DNA of 64,000 nucleotides from Phlegmacium glaucopus. Its lineage: Eukaryota > Basidiomycota > Agaricomycetes > Agaricales > Cortinariaceae. Below are positions 21,696 through 32,675 of the stretch, piece by piece (the stretch's first letter is position 1; each line of letters opens with the position of its first letter). The translations under genes and the position numbers were made by a program. The notes under the pieces are model-generated. The model saw only the letters and a program-made list of their open reading frames with translations. It did not search any database and was not told where the DNA came from. Location of the stretch: positions 241,328-305,327 of the forward strand of contig MU130477.1 of assembly GCA_015039465.1 (NCBI GenBank). Reading direction: 5' to 3'.

Positions 21696-22467
21696 TCTTA
21701 TCACTCGACATTGTAGACACAGCGCCATCAGAACAAGTCAACATCGACGGCACCATCTACCAGAAGAGCCAACGCCATACAAAAGAGATGGATGGTTACA
21801 TGGAAGATTACAAGGTTATCATGGCATCCTTACATAAATACTGGGGCGTCAGGTACAGGATACGGACCCAGACAGAGTTTTTAAATGATAGTGGCTGTGA
21901 GGAAGCAGCGACAGGAACTCGAAAGGTCCTTGGCTCCTGAACATGGATGCCTCGGAATTCGCTCAATGTGTCTCGTGGATGAGTGCGGTCTAGCAGACAA
22001 ACATGGCCTAGGAAATGTTTACAAAGGAACGATGATTAAATTTTATTGTCCTCATCATGGCGAATACAGCGTCGACATTTCTGATATTGAAGCGGTTGCG
22101 AAGCTCGAATTCAATACTCCTCTTCGAAATCTCCTCCGAGCGATGGTCTTTGCTAGCGACGAGAAATCTGACCGGGTCCGTGTCACGAGTGCCGACTATT
22201 CAGGCTACTATCAAGAGCAGCCTTTTATAGCGGCATATTCCTGCATCTCCCATAATCATTTATGCCCCACAAATCCTCGACTGGTCCGGAGTAAAGATCT
22301 CCAAAATCCTCTATGTCTCCGAAGGAGGCTACAATTATTTGAAGTTGCAGGGACTTGAGTATTGCTTGTCATTCAACAAGTTTCAAGCAGAAGGAAAAGA
22401 CCTTGATGTATTATTCAAGGAGGTGAACTCCTGGATGGACAATCTGTCGAAGTTGTTTCAGTCATAT
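21696..22467 (+). pseudogene. Class-I aaRS-like protein, copy 2 (truncated both ends)
   Basis: It corresponds to residues from about SLDIVDTAPSEQ to NPSKLFRSY of the intact copy. The HIGH-bearing N-terminus is absent, joined instead to upstream non-coding sequence at about 21,696. Two small deletions (near 21,890 and 21,905) disturb the frame, although the Zn-ribbon segment (MIKFYCPHHGEYSVD) and the KISK-type loop region remain readable. The 3' end is cut at about 22,467 and fused to an Hsp70-like exon on the other strand. It is clearly non-functional. Confidence 0.85.
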
Positions 22468-23135
22468 TTGGGCTACATCAGACCTAAAAAAGATTGAGGT
22501 CGGGGACATTCAAATCTAATCAACAGAGGGGACTGACCCCATCAACTTCAGTTGACCGAAGCGAATGTTATGACTCTCATCGTTGTCTCTAGTTGATCCA
22601 AATCTCACGTATTTCTCGGCTTCCTTAAACCGAAGTTTGGTTGTCTTATCAAAACAACAGACAATATGGTCCAAATCGTCGAGAAAAGGTGAATCAGCCA
22701 AGTAACCTAGCTAAAGAGGATCAATCATAATATGATAAGTCATAGTTTGGTGGAGACATGCTCTCCAAGGACAGTCTTGCATGGATGGTGACGAAAACAG
22801 AACCATGGGAATGACCTTATGTGTAATGAGCGTAAGCAGGAATATTTCAAAGCAATGGTAACGGACATTGTGGAGCAGCTATTTCTTCAAAGCTTTCCCC
22901 CGGCGAATTCAGGTTTCTGCTATATGAACTAACATCGATGATGCCATCTCCTGCATCGACGATCACGATACCATCACCGTTCTAGCGATATGATTATAGT
23001 ATGGTGATCTATTGGAAGGCGACTCAGAAGTCTTGAAAAGATTTACCTGTAAGAAATACCGCTATATTTTGTTCCAACATCGAATGCAACCACCAATTCA
23101 CGTCGAGATCCGCGATAGACCGACCTGATCGACAT
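22468..23135 (-). pseudogene. Hsp70-like copy G (truncated, internally deleted)
   Basis: It begins at 23135 with an exon 1 like those of copies A-E, lacks the same two exons as copy E (junction near 22,990) and reads VDAGDDII in place of the phosphate-2 motif. The exon with LDDLDHIVCCFDKTTKLRFK is present at 22,701-22,516. Similarity ends at about 22,468 in the middle of the next exon, where it is joined to the aaRS-like fragment. It is non-functional. Confidence 0.8.
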
Positions 23136-23641
23136 GTTAGAGCAGACAGGGAGGTGACGGGAAGAGCGGTTGTTGGACGCCGTCAACAGCTACTTGCATC
23201 CACCAGCCTAATGGCGGCATCATGCTGATCAGGTGAAAGGGGCGCTGTCAGAATGGCCGCTAATAGCCGCTAATCAGACTCGCACGTTGAGGATTCCAGA
23301 TCTTATCTAGTCACGGAATTGCTGCAAGATATTGCGGTCATTTACTCTCGCGGTTTGAGGTCCTAGTTGATTCATTCCTAGGCTCGAACATTTGAATTTG
23401 AACAACTTTCAGCTGCACAGTGCAGAAAGAGGTGCTTCGTGAAGGTCGAACTTTAAAAAGGGCTGGGCACGAGGTCAGGTGTCGGTTTCTTTTAAAAAAA
23501 GCATATATTGAACCAACTTTGAATAGGTTATTATTCAATTCATTCCATGCAAGCTCAGCTCAGACACCCGCTATTAACTAACCCTCCCAAAAATCCTTAT
23601 GTACGAAAATTCCCACAAATATTGATACCACTCTCGGGTGA
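23136..23641. other. Upstream module of copy G / 3' flank of copy H
   Basis: No gene seen; near-duplicate of 16,821-17,262. Confidence 0.5.
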
Positions 23642-26215
23642 TCATTCGTCGTCGTCAAGGTCATATATAATCTTCGCCGGACTCCTACAATGAAAGATCA
23701 AATAAAAGTATACAAGTTAGAGCAAGCCAACTGCAAAAAAAAAGATTTTTCAACATACCGTTTCTTAACTCCCTAAAAAAAAAACCACATCGTCGGCAGT
23801 GAATCCGATATCGTTTTTCGTTGAAAAGGATAAAGACACCACTCACATTCTCCTTCCAGGCTAGATATACTTTCATCTCGGTCGTTCCAAACAAAACAAC
23901 GATATTGTATTTAACCTTGTAGAAATTTCCCCTTCCCGTAACTTTAGGTCGAGGAAATACAGGTATCAGAGAAAGATCGGCCTGTATGATACCGAGCTTC
24001 ATGTAATTACCTGAAAAATATATATATTAAGGTCATCAATGTACGTTGACAATGGTGGATGTGGTTGTGGTGACTCAACCGGTATCAACGTCTTTCCACC
24101 TTGGAGTTGCGCTGTTTCCTCGATAACACCAAAGATCGGCAGTAATAGATCCAAATTCGTCTGCCTCATCTGATTCCAGGGTATAAGGCCGTTTAAATTC
24201 TTCCGTCTCCGAAACTTGAGTATCCTACATAAAAAAGATATTTTAAGGAAGGGATATGTAATAAGGAAAGGTACACAACTCACTTTAGGTAAAATGATAG
24301 AGAAAAAGTCATCAATCTCCTTGTTCCCAGAAACGGAGGTGTACACCTTGCGAGACCGTTCTTTGTGGTCTGAAACAGTTGGATCGTATACAACGGTGCA
24401 GAAGGTGCCATATATGAACTTAGAAACGCGAGTTCTCACAAGGTGGTCGAGGTAAAATGAGATCGCCCCATCTGACACAGCTTTGTTTCTGAATGTTGAT
24501 TGGGGCGGGAACATGAATACCGACTCATTTTGTTCTTGAAGAAGACTCACACGTGGGTTTCAGGACGGACGATGTTCAGCCCAAGGGGAGTAAGCGCCTC
24601 ATGTACCTTGGTGAATAGCCAGTCACTGGCTGCGAACCCGCCTACAAGCACGACATGCTAAATTTACAAGAATTTGGAAAATAGTATTTCGGTGAACGGT
24701 GTGCAAAACTTACCGAGATTGGTTTACATGCAATCTCCTTTTGGTCAACGACTGCTTTGACAATACAATCTATGGAAGGCTGAAAGAAGTGTGTAATGTA
24801 ATACCTAAGAAATGTTGAGCTACCGCACATTCGAGTCTAATCAATGGGGAAGGACTGACCCCATCAACTTCAGTTGACCGAAGCGAATGTCATAAATCTC
24901 ATCATTGTCTCTAGCCGATCCAAATCTGACGTATAGGGGTTCCGAGGCTGTCCTAAACCGAAGTTTGGTTGTCTTGTCAAAGATACGGATGATATGGTCC
25001 AAATCGTCGAGAAAAGGTGAATCAGTCAAGTATTCTAGGCAAAAATTAACCAATGATATCATAGGCATAGTTTGGAAGTGACATACTCTCCAAGAACAGC
25101 TTTGCACGCATGCTGACAAACACAGAACCTTCAAAATGACCTGATGTACAGTGAGCGGAGGCAGGAAATTTCCTAAGTAATGAAGGATAATTGACATTGT
25201 GGAGCAGCTATTTCTTCAAAGCTTTCCTTTCGCGAATTTGAGTTTCTGCTATACGAACTTATGTCGATCGTTCCACCGCCTGCATCGACGATCACGATAC
25301 CATTACCATTCTAGCGATATGAGTATTCTGTCTGGACACTTTGACTTGGACTGCCTACATACCGTCATCGCTCCGGCTGGCAATCCATTCTGCACACAGA
25401 AATGCAAGCTAGCCTCTCCTTCTGTCACGAACGAGATGCGAGAGTGGCCACTGGTGTTATCAGGAATAAGCCCCGCTAACACTGCAGCTCGACGCATCTC
25501 ATTCTGCTGTGCGCCCTCCCATCCGTTCGGATGCGAAAGAACGAAATCGATCTGAGATTTCACCGAGCTCCATAGGTCGGTACCATTAACATGGGTCTCT
25601 TGAATATAACTGGATGCACATTCTAGGAGGTATTTGAGGAAGTCTGCAAAGACTTCTACCACAGTCTTGTTGAGTGGAAGTGGGGGTATATCATCACTGA
25701 CACTACGACCAGCGCCAACTTTCGATCTCAGGTGCAGTTTAAACCTGGGGAAAATTATGTCGATGAACGAATGTAGCAACCTGGAGTCATATTAGTATGA
25801 TTACCATTCAGCTTTCACCCAGTTCTCATTTTCAACTACCTCGTAGATGCCCTCTTTCATAGCTTCCGCACCCACTGCTCTAACCTTCCCACTCCGATCG
25901 TAGTAGATCACGGTAGGGATTTTGGAGGCTCCGTTAGTTTGCTCATGTGCAGGAAATCTACATCCATAGTCAATGCCTGATGATTGATATCGCTGACTGG
26001 TATAGGGATAGTACTACTGAACCTTGTAACTCCTTTGATTTCGGGAACCTGACCAGGATCGAGTACGCTGTGATTACAGTATGGTCATCTATTGGAAGGC
26101 GACTCGGAAGGCTTGAAAAATTTTACCTATAAGAAATACCACTATATGTCGTTCCCACATCGAATGCAAGTACTAATTTACGTCGAGGTCCACGATAGAC
26201 CAATCTGGGCGACAT
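23642..26215 (-). CDS. Hsp70/HSPA12-like ATPase, copy H (complete)
   Basis: Start 26215 gives MSPRLVYRGPRRKLVLAFDV and GTTYSGISY. The following exons read in frame: SKIPTVIYYDRSGKVRAVGA, PPLPLNKTVVEVFADFLKYL (25779-25310), IVIVDAGGGTIDIS near 25,260, CHFEGSVFVSMRAKLFLE, YLTDSPFLDDLDHIIRIFDK, ITHFFQPSIDCIVKAVVDQ, VVLVGGFAASDW, DGAISFYLDHLVRTRVSKFI, LWCYRGNSATPRWKDVDTG and FYKVKYNIVVLFGTTEMKVY. It ends KIIYDLDDDE at 23642. All three nucleotide-binding motifs are intact. The product is about 625 residues. It precedes, in divergent orientation, the third aaRS-like copy, as copy D precedes the first. Confidence 0.85.
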
Positions 26216-27481
26216 GTTAGAGAAAAAATGGAAGCGGCGGCAGGAACAATTAGCAATGTGCTGCCATTGTGACAGTTGTTGGACTCCACGATGTCAAGAA
26301 CTATTCGCTAGCACAGCCTGTTGGCGACTTATTACGATACTAGTCACAGTGCAGATCAGATGCCAGGTGCAAGATGGGCGCTAAGGCGTTGAGGATTCTA
26401 AATGTTATCTAGTCACGGAGGTATTGCAGGAAATTGAGGCCCCAACGTTCAACTCTCGTACATTTCATCAGACGCAGGTCCTGATGACAAATTATACTTC
26501 TGAGTTGCTTCTGAGAGGGAAGTCAATTTGGCGGGAAGGTTTCTAGACCTGTGACAGGCCGTCACACCAAACCACTTGTGTTCCCTAGAATCATGCCTGG
26601 CACCCAATTCTCTCGCCCTATGCACGACATTCCAGCCTGAAGATGGCTTGAGAATGCACATGATGATTGAAGGCGTGTGATTTGGAGCAGCTGGAACGAT
26701 ACCTTGCTCGCCTTGTACTGCTCGCTATAGATGTGCGCAATTTCTTCCCGTCACGGATCTCCGCAGAGAAGTCGTGCTGTCAGCCAGATTCTTGTTTCCC
26801 TCCAATCTCAACCTAATCCAAACTCAACACTGTGACTCTATGGGTTGCATGGTGCCACTCAACATTCCTTCAAGCGATCGCTACCAATGACAGATCACCA
26901 ATATTATCCAACTCCAAGTCGGTATGCATCGATGTCTTTCTCAACCAGATGTTTGCTTTGTTCTAATCAATTTTTGTCCCTTATTACTGCCCGTCCATCT
27001 CCTTGTCCTCAATTTTGGTGAGCTTCTCCTGTAAATTCTAATGAACGATTTATTTTATCTCAATCTCTTTTAGATTTATTAGCTGAACAATTCATGAAGC
27101 ACCAATCACAACCAGCTCGTTTCGGTCAAACACGGAGACCATCTTCATGGTGGCCAGCCACGTACAAGTCAAAGATCAACGCTCAGCGCGCCAGAAGGGG
27201 GCGAGGTGGTGAACGTGAGTAAAACAAAATCGGGAGGGAAGGCGAATGATTGTAGATTTATGAATTCCACTGGAGTCTTCGTGGCTACTCAGATCTCTTT
27301 AATGTACTGTTCAGAAGGATAAGAATAAGTGGACCAGCAATCTAGAAGATAAGGATTGATCATCATAACGAAGATTAGATAATACAATCGCTACACATTT
27401 CCGTTAAAAATTAGTTGGACAGTTCTTTGTGAGAAATTACCCGGGAGTTTTCAACGGTATCCTACCAAGGATATGAATTAA
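26216..27481. other. Divergent intergenic region between copy H and aaRS-like copy 3
   Basis: No gene seen; homologous in blocks to 10,183-11,761 and to 21,022-21,695. Confidence 0.5.
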
Positions 27482-28688
27482 ATGTCGAGTGCTGGCCAGC
27501 TGGTCCGACGGAGTGGCCACCTTGCTCTTCTTAACTCATTACCTGTAACCTCACCATCAGTGGTTGTCAGTGGCACTAGCTATGTCTTTGTTAATTTGCA
27601 GTATCAAACACGGTGGAGTCGTCCATAATCCATTGGGCGCAGGATCCTACGTTTTCAAGGATCACTTCATCCCCCATTTCCTCCAGTACTGCAAAGGAAA
27701 AACCCTCATTTCCCAATTTGGGGCGCAACCCAATAGCTCCCCTCACATTGGTACAATCGCGACATTTTCTGTGGCTTTTGCAATTGCAAGCCGCGTTCAG
27801 GATCGGGATGTGCTTATATCACTCGACATTGTAGATACAGCGCCATCAGAACAAGTCAACATCGACGGCACCATCTACCAGAAGAGTCAACGCCATCATG
27901 GCGTTGACTCTTTGATACGAAAGAGATGGATAGTTATATGGAAGATTACAAGGTCGTTATGGCCTCCCTACATAAATACTGGGGTGTCAGGTACAGGATA
28001 CGGACCCAGACAGAGTTTTTGAATGATCCGAAGGTGGTAGTGGCTGTGAAGAAGATACTCGATCAACGACAGGAACTCCAAAGGTCCCTGGCTCCTAAAC
28101 ATAGATGCCTCGGAATTCGCTCAATGTGCCCTGTGGATGAGTGGTCTAGCAGACAAACATGGGATTCGAAATGTTTACGAAGGAACGATGATTAAATTTT
28201 ATTGTCCTCATCATGGCGAATACAGCGTCGACATTTCTGATATTGAAGCGGTTGCGAAACTCGAATTCAATACTCCTCTTCGAAATCTCCTTCGAGCGAT
28301 GGTCTTTGCTAGCGACGAGAGGTCCGACTGAGTCCGAGTCACTAGTTCCGACTATTCTGGTTATTACCAGGAACAACTTTTATGGCGGCACATCCCTCAG
28401 TCTCCCATCATCATCTACGCCCCACAAATCCTCGACTGGTCCGGAGTGAAGATCTCCAAAAGCCTCTACGTGTGTGAAGGGGGCTACGATTATTTGAGGT
28501 TGCAGGGACTCGAGTATTGCTTGTCATTCAAAAAGTTTCAAGCAGAAGGAAAAGACCTTGATGTATTATTCAAGGAGGTGGACTCCTGGGTGGACAATCC
28601 GTCGAAGTTGTTTCGGTCATATTCATTAAAATATATTCATGCTCTATTTGAGCGAGCCGGAAGATGTGATGAGGCAGTGGTGGTATAG
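27482..28688 (+). pseudogene. Class-I aaRS-like protein, copy 3 (frameshifted)
   Basis: It is a near full-length paralogue of the 11,762 gene, with HIGH-type PHIGT, YCPHHGEYSVD and KISKSL still readable in pieces. Breaks: a 10-nt insertion (GTTGTCAGTG-type) near 27,565 shifts the N-terminus; a 20-nt insertion at 27,897-27,916 forms a perfect palindrome with the preceding sequence; two bases are lost near 28,142 within the first Cys pair; and the codon for Trp in RSDWVRV is TGA at 28,329-28,331. The C-terminal frame (28,446-28,688) is open. Several independent lesions make this a pseudogene. Confidence 0.88.
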
Positions 28689-28851
28689 AAGGAGTGGGGT
28701 GCGTGCATCTATCTTTCATCATCTATGTGATATTTTATACTCACATCTGCCATAGTCTTCAGATCTCTTCTATCTTCGGACTCGCGAGCGTTTTTGGGAT
28801 TAGCTTAAGACATGTACATAATTGGGCTCAGTTATACATTACAAATTATTG

Positions 28852-29151
28852 TTATTGATGACTTGTGAAAGATCGGCTGCTGTAGGCCTTGATAATCGCT
28901 TTGCTAAACTCTGGGTCTGCAGGAGTGGAGTTAGTCATAGGGCTTGTGGAAGATTCGGCTGGGAGTTGTCTAGAAGATGCTGAAGGGGATGTTGGATTGT
29001 GCATGTCTATATCATTTCCAATGGATGTTACATCTAAATGAAATCTCTTGAAGAAACCAGAAGTCCATTTGAAGTATGTAACAGGCAGTAGAACGCTCAT
29101 AAGCTTCACTCTTTTTGCAGGAGTGGGCACAATATTCGTACGCCAAATCAC
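28852..29151 (-). pseudogene. Duplicated minus-strand coding remnant, unknown protein (copy 2)
   Basis: It encodes SGFFKRFHLDVTSIGNDIDM and RQLPAESSTSPMTNSTPADP to a stop at 28852, uninterrupted where copy 1 (13,091-13,500) is shifted. An extra ~100-nt segment near 29,060-29,170 is absent from copy 1. Upstream exons are not resolved and the family is not recognised. It may be the C-terminus of a real gene rather than a pseudogene. Confidence 0.3.
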
Positions 29152-30481
29152 ATTTCATTTATAAATGTGCCTCTGGGATACGGCGAAGGCTTGAATGAAC
29201 ATTGAGAAGACGGAGGATACCATAGCCAGAGAATAGCAATATTTTAGCAATGTTCGAAGTTATTAGGCAGCAAAGTAATAGGCTCAGCGCAATTCCTTGA
29301 CACTGTATCCACTAGCTCGGAGATGATGAACTGAAAAATCGGCATGAGTTTATAATCCCCCGCTACTCGAAAACGTATCAAGAGATGAATATACGCAAGA
29401 ACCATAAGGCAGTTTTCATGAGCCGACCCGACACAGATTAGTGACTGCAGAACGTCAGATTGATAGAGAGAAGAGAGGTGGGACGAAAGGATATTTGAGA
29501 AAAAGCTATTCTTGTGCATAAATTAAGACTAGAAGAAACTGCTTTTGAGGCTCCGCAAGACTCGACGCCGGTGGGCGCTTATCCATTGATTTCCGTTGTC
29601 TCCTATAGTCAAAAAGCAGTAAAATTTAATATGCTGTACATTATGATTTTTGATACCTAGCGCATATTTATTATTCTCTAGCAGTGCTAGTGGTGTTGAC
29701 TGCTCGAGTCATTCATGGTAGACCCGCAGTTGAGAGAGGCACGTTTTGCGGAGAACATTTGTCGTGATCTCAAAATATCAAAGCAAGAGCTTCCAAGTTC
29801 CAAAGTCCCTTCGACTAACCCGGGAACCCCCCCCCAAAAAAAAAAAAAAACCAAGGACGCACGTTGCATGTACTTAGTCCGACAAATATACCACGGCGTC
29901 TACCAATTGGCTGCAGGCAAGTTGGGCATGAGGACCAGCCCCCGTAGATCTGGGAAGCTGGAAGATGATTGAAGCACTTCTAAAGAACGCATAGTATAGC
30001 ATGTTAGGGACTCGGAGAAGTGAGGGATTTGATCCAACAAAGGAGCCACCTGCCAGATAGACAGCCTGAGAGCGGTGTAGTGGCTCTGGAAATAGTTATC
30101 AGAAGGAAATTTGGAAACATAGGTTTTTGGAGAGATCTGACAAGTCGTGAGTATCATCCCAAGTTCATGGTCATCCAGAATGTTTTGAAGAAAGGGACGT
30201 GGGGGACTTCTGTATATACTATTAATATTATTGCCATCAACGACGAACGTTCAAAATTTGTTATGCACGGCACGTGACCGCGTCACTTGTTAGTTTGTTG
30301 ATGTCATGCCACAAACGCGCCAACACTTGACCTAGAGCGCCAGCCACATTCGAACGTTTCTTCTTACTCTTTCTTTAATTGTAAGTAACTATTGTTCCGA
30401 TCTCCCGTCTTCATATGTTGACCCAATTTATCTTATGGAACAGCACCAATAATCTTGTGATTCTCCGAGTCTCCCGTGACT
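29152..30481. other. Duplicated block upstream of PUA-like copy 2
   Basis: It is homologous to 13,300-14,656. A frame starting at 29,715 (MVDPQLREARFAENICRDLK) stays open to 29,972 and another coding-like stretch lies at 30,020-30,200 (ALEIVIRRKFGNIGFWRDLT). Between them, a C-rich then A-rich homopolymer run at about 29,828-29,851 makes the frame suspect. I see no recognised domain. Confidence 0.35.
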
Positions 30482-31118
30482 ATGCCTGTTCAACGCCAAC
30501 AAAAAATTACATCTATATTCCGAAAAAATGCCTCTGAATCACGCAAAAACACGTCGGAGACCGCAAAATCCAAAACGAAACTAAAAAAACCCAACCCGCC
30601 GTCAGATATTGTCATTTCCATTAAGACACCGCATATGGACAATATTGTTTCTCGCGTGAAAAATCATGAGTTTCGGAAATACAATATTTCGAGTAATATT
30701 GAGCGAATGTGGTACGCCTTTTCGTCTTCGGTAGATATACGATCGTGTGCTTAACTTAGTTGCTGCAGGTTTTATTCATCGGCTCCAGACCAAACATTGC
30801 GCTATACATTGCTGTGATCAGGTATGCTTATACTTCTTTTCTCTGGAGTGTATATATGCTGATAAAGCGAATTTCAGTAACGGCAAACAACTTGGCGAAG
30901 TTAAAGATGAAGAAGGTCTTGGAAATTCCGACTTCAACCAAGGTCTAAAAGAATCAAAATTTGCATACGAGATTCTTCACCTGTACAAGGTGCATACACC
31001 TTTAACCGCACCTGAGCTCAAAGAAAAGTATAAGATATCGCCACCACAGCGATTCGCTTATTTGCCAGGTGCACTGGCAGATGCTATTGTATGGGATGAA
31101 CAGGAAATGCTGTTCTAA
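30482..31118 (+). pseudogene. PUA/ASCH-like domain protein, copy 2 (2-nt frameshift in exon 2)
   Basis: Exon 1 (30482-30711) matches the intact copy apart from an in-frame loss of three codons (VKT). Exon 2 starts at 30769 but has two extra bases in the segment for LRYIAVI (TTGCGCTATACATTG here, TTGCGCTACATTG in the intact copy). This shifts the frame and puts a TGA before the next donor. Exon 3 to the stop at 31118 is well preserved (GLGNSDFNQGLKESKFAYEI). Unless a shifted splice site rescues it, this copy makes no full domain. Confidence 0.75.
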
Positions 31119-31747
31119 AAATGACCGCTATGCGGTACTTGGCACTGTTAGGAATTGGAAAGGTGCTGTTCGTTGATTGTCATAAATTTGCTCTATTCGT
31201 CTTTCTTCTTGTACAATATAGGCTTTCGAAACTCCGACCGACAATCTCATATTCACCTCCATTTTTTAACAACTCTGTGCGCAGTTACTCAGTTTTTGTA
31301 AGCATCTCCGGAGGATTGCCTCTAGCTTCACATGTTGCCCGGACTGCGCTAATCTTTTAGAGGCGATTCTGTTGAAGCTCTGCTCCTTAATCAGCGGCCC
31401 GGCAGTGCGCCATATTCCGTGTTACGGAATTCGGAAACAATATTCCATGACACTTGGTCAAAACCACATCCACGTCCATGCTCATATCATTGAAACCAGT
31501 GCTTAGCGCTTAAATCTTCTAAAATTTTCGAACGAATACCTTCTTCAATAGCTCTTGTACTTTGTGACAAAATCGATGACTGTGCAGCAACCAACTCCAC
31601 GGGCATGGAGACATTCTTATATTTCACACTGGGCATTAGGGGCGCCCATTAATAGCACAGCCTGCCATACTCGGTATCAACTGTGAATATGCTTGTTCAG
31701 ACTCCAACAAGAGGTATGCTGCGCACAGCATCACCTATTGCCCTCCG
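31119..31747. other. 3' flank of PUA-like copy 2 and end of the duplicated region
   Basis: Similarity to 15,301-15,856 ends near 31,698. Unique sequence follows. Confidence 0.5.
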
Positions 31748-31757
31748 ATATAAGAAG
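31748..31757 (+). promoter_or_regulatory. Possible TATA-type core promoter
   Basis: GATATAAGAA lies about 160 bases before the ATG at 31914, followed by a pyrimidine-rich leader (CTAACTCTCTTCCTCACACC). This is consistent with a fungal core promoter but not proven. Confidence 0.35.
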
Positions 31758-31913
31758 GCACGTATGTGGGCGGGAGGTCTAACTCTCTTCCTCACACCTC
31801 GACTACTACCAGCTAACAAGCTGTTGATAATTTGATTTGATATTGTACCATAGTTTGTGAGTTCATTTCCCTCGCGTTCACATCATAACCTGAACGGCAT
31901 TAGGTACCTTATC

Positions 31914-32441
31914 ATGTCATCCAAGAACACAACTTCAAAGCCTTCCACTTCGGGTACATCCTACGGTGATGACGTGGATACTTTACGCACTCTTCGTCGC
32001 CCAGCCAATAGCATTGCGGATTTAGTGTTGCAACCACACCATTATACAACATTACTCTTGCAGGCGTCTGCCGACCTTGATTCAAACGAAAAGCCTTCAT
32101 TTCCCAGTAGCGCAGACCCTGGAACAGGAACACAAAGCAGGGAAACATCATTAAACGCCCCACCCCCTACTTCCTTTTCTCATGATTCGATCCGCATGGC
32201 CACCCCGCCTACTATATTTGTCAATGATGTCGATGATGTAGACAGTGAAGCCAATCCTTCATTTACATATGATGTAATTTTGGCTTCGAGTTTGCATAGG
32301 AATCTGGGGACGACACAGGGTATGAAATATCTGGATATCCCTGCGACCACGACACCTCTTAATAGTCCTGCGGCGATACAGGAAGGTGGATTTGGCTCAC
32401 TCATGGGTGTGAGTACAGCGATTATGGAGGGAAGGATGTAA
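31914..32441 (+). CDS. Hypothetical Ser/Thr/Pro-rich protein
   Basis: An uninterrupted frame of 175 residues starts MSSKNTTSKPSTSGTSYGDD and ends GVSTAIMEGRM. No domain is recognised. The composition is Ser/Thr/Pro-rich with an acidic VNDVDDVDSEANPSF segment, suggesting a mostly disordered protein. A TATA-like element and a pyrimidine-rich leader precede it, and it lies at the first unique sequence after the duplicated cassettes. There is no signal peptide or membrane segment. It could be a lineage-specific gene. Support comes from the open frame and promoter context only. Confidence 0.45.
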   Translation: MSSKNTTSKPSTSGTSYGDDVDTLRTLRRPANSIADLVLQPHHYTTLLLQASADLDSNEKPSFPSSADPGTGTQSRETSLNAPPPTSFSHDSIRMATPPTIFVNDVDDVDSEANPSFTYDVILASSLHRNLGTTQGMKYLDIPATTTPLNSPAAIQEGGFGSLMGVSTAIMEGRM

Positions 32442-32675
32442 AGATTACCTTGATATGATTATGTACCTTGTACAATACTGAAATTAATTAATTGTGAATA
32501 TGTCGTTCGGAACTTATTCCTAAAAGGGGATGTCATGTTTAATGGTCCGTGCGTGGGACCATTGATAAGAGGGTTTTAGGGAGAAGAGCTGTCCTTTTTG
32601 TCACTGAATTCATCATCGTGACCTCTGCCGAAAATCCCTGCGCACTGACCACCGTGCCCGACACCGACGACGACG

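Noticed and set aside
1..31700. CRISPR-like or satellite array
   Set aside because: The repeats are whole genes of about 2.5 kb with introns, not short spaced repeats.
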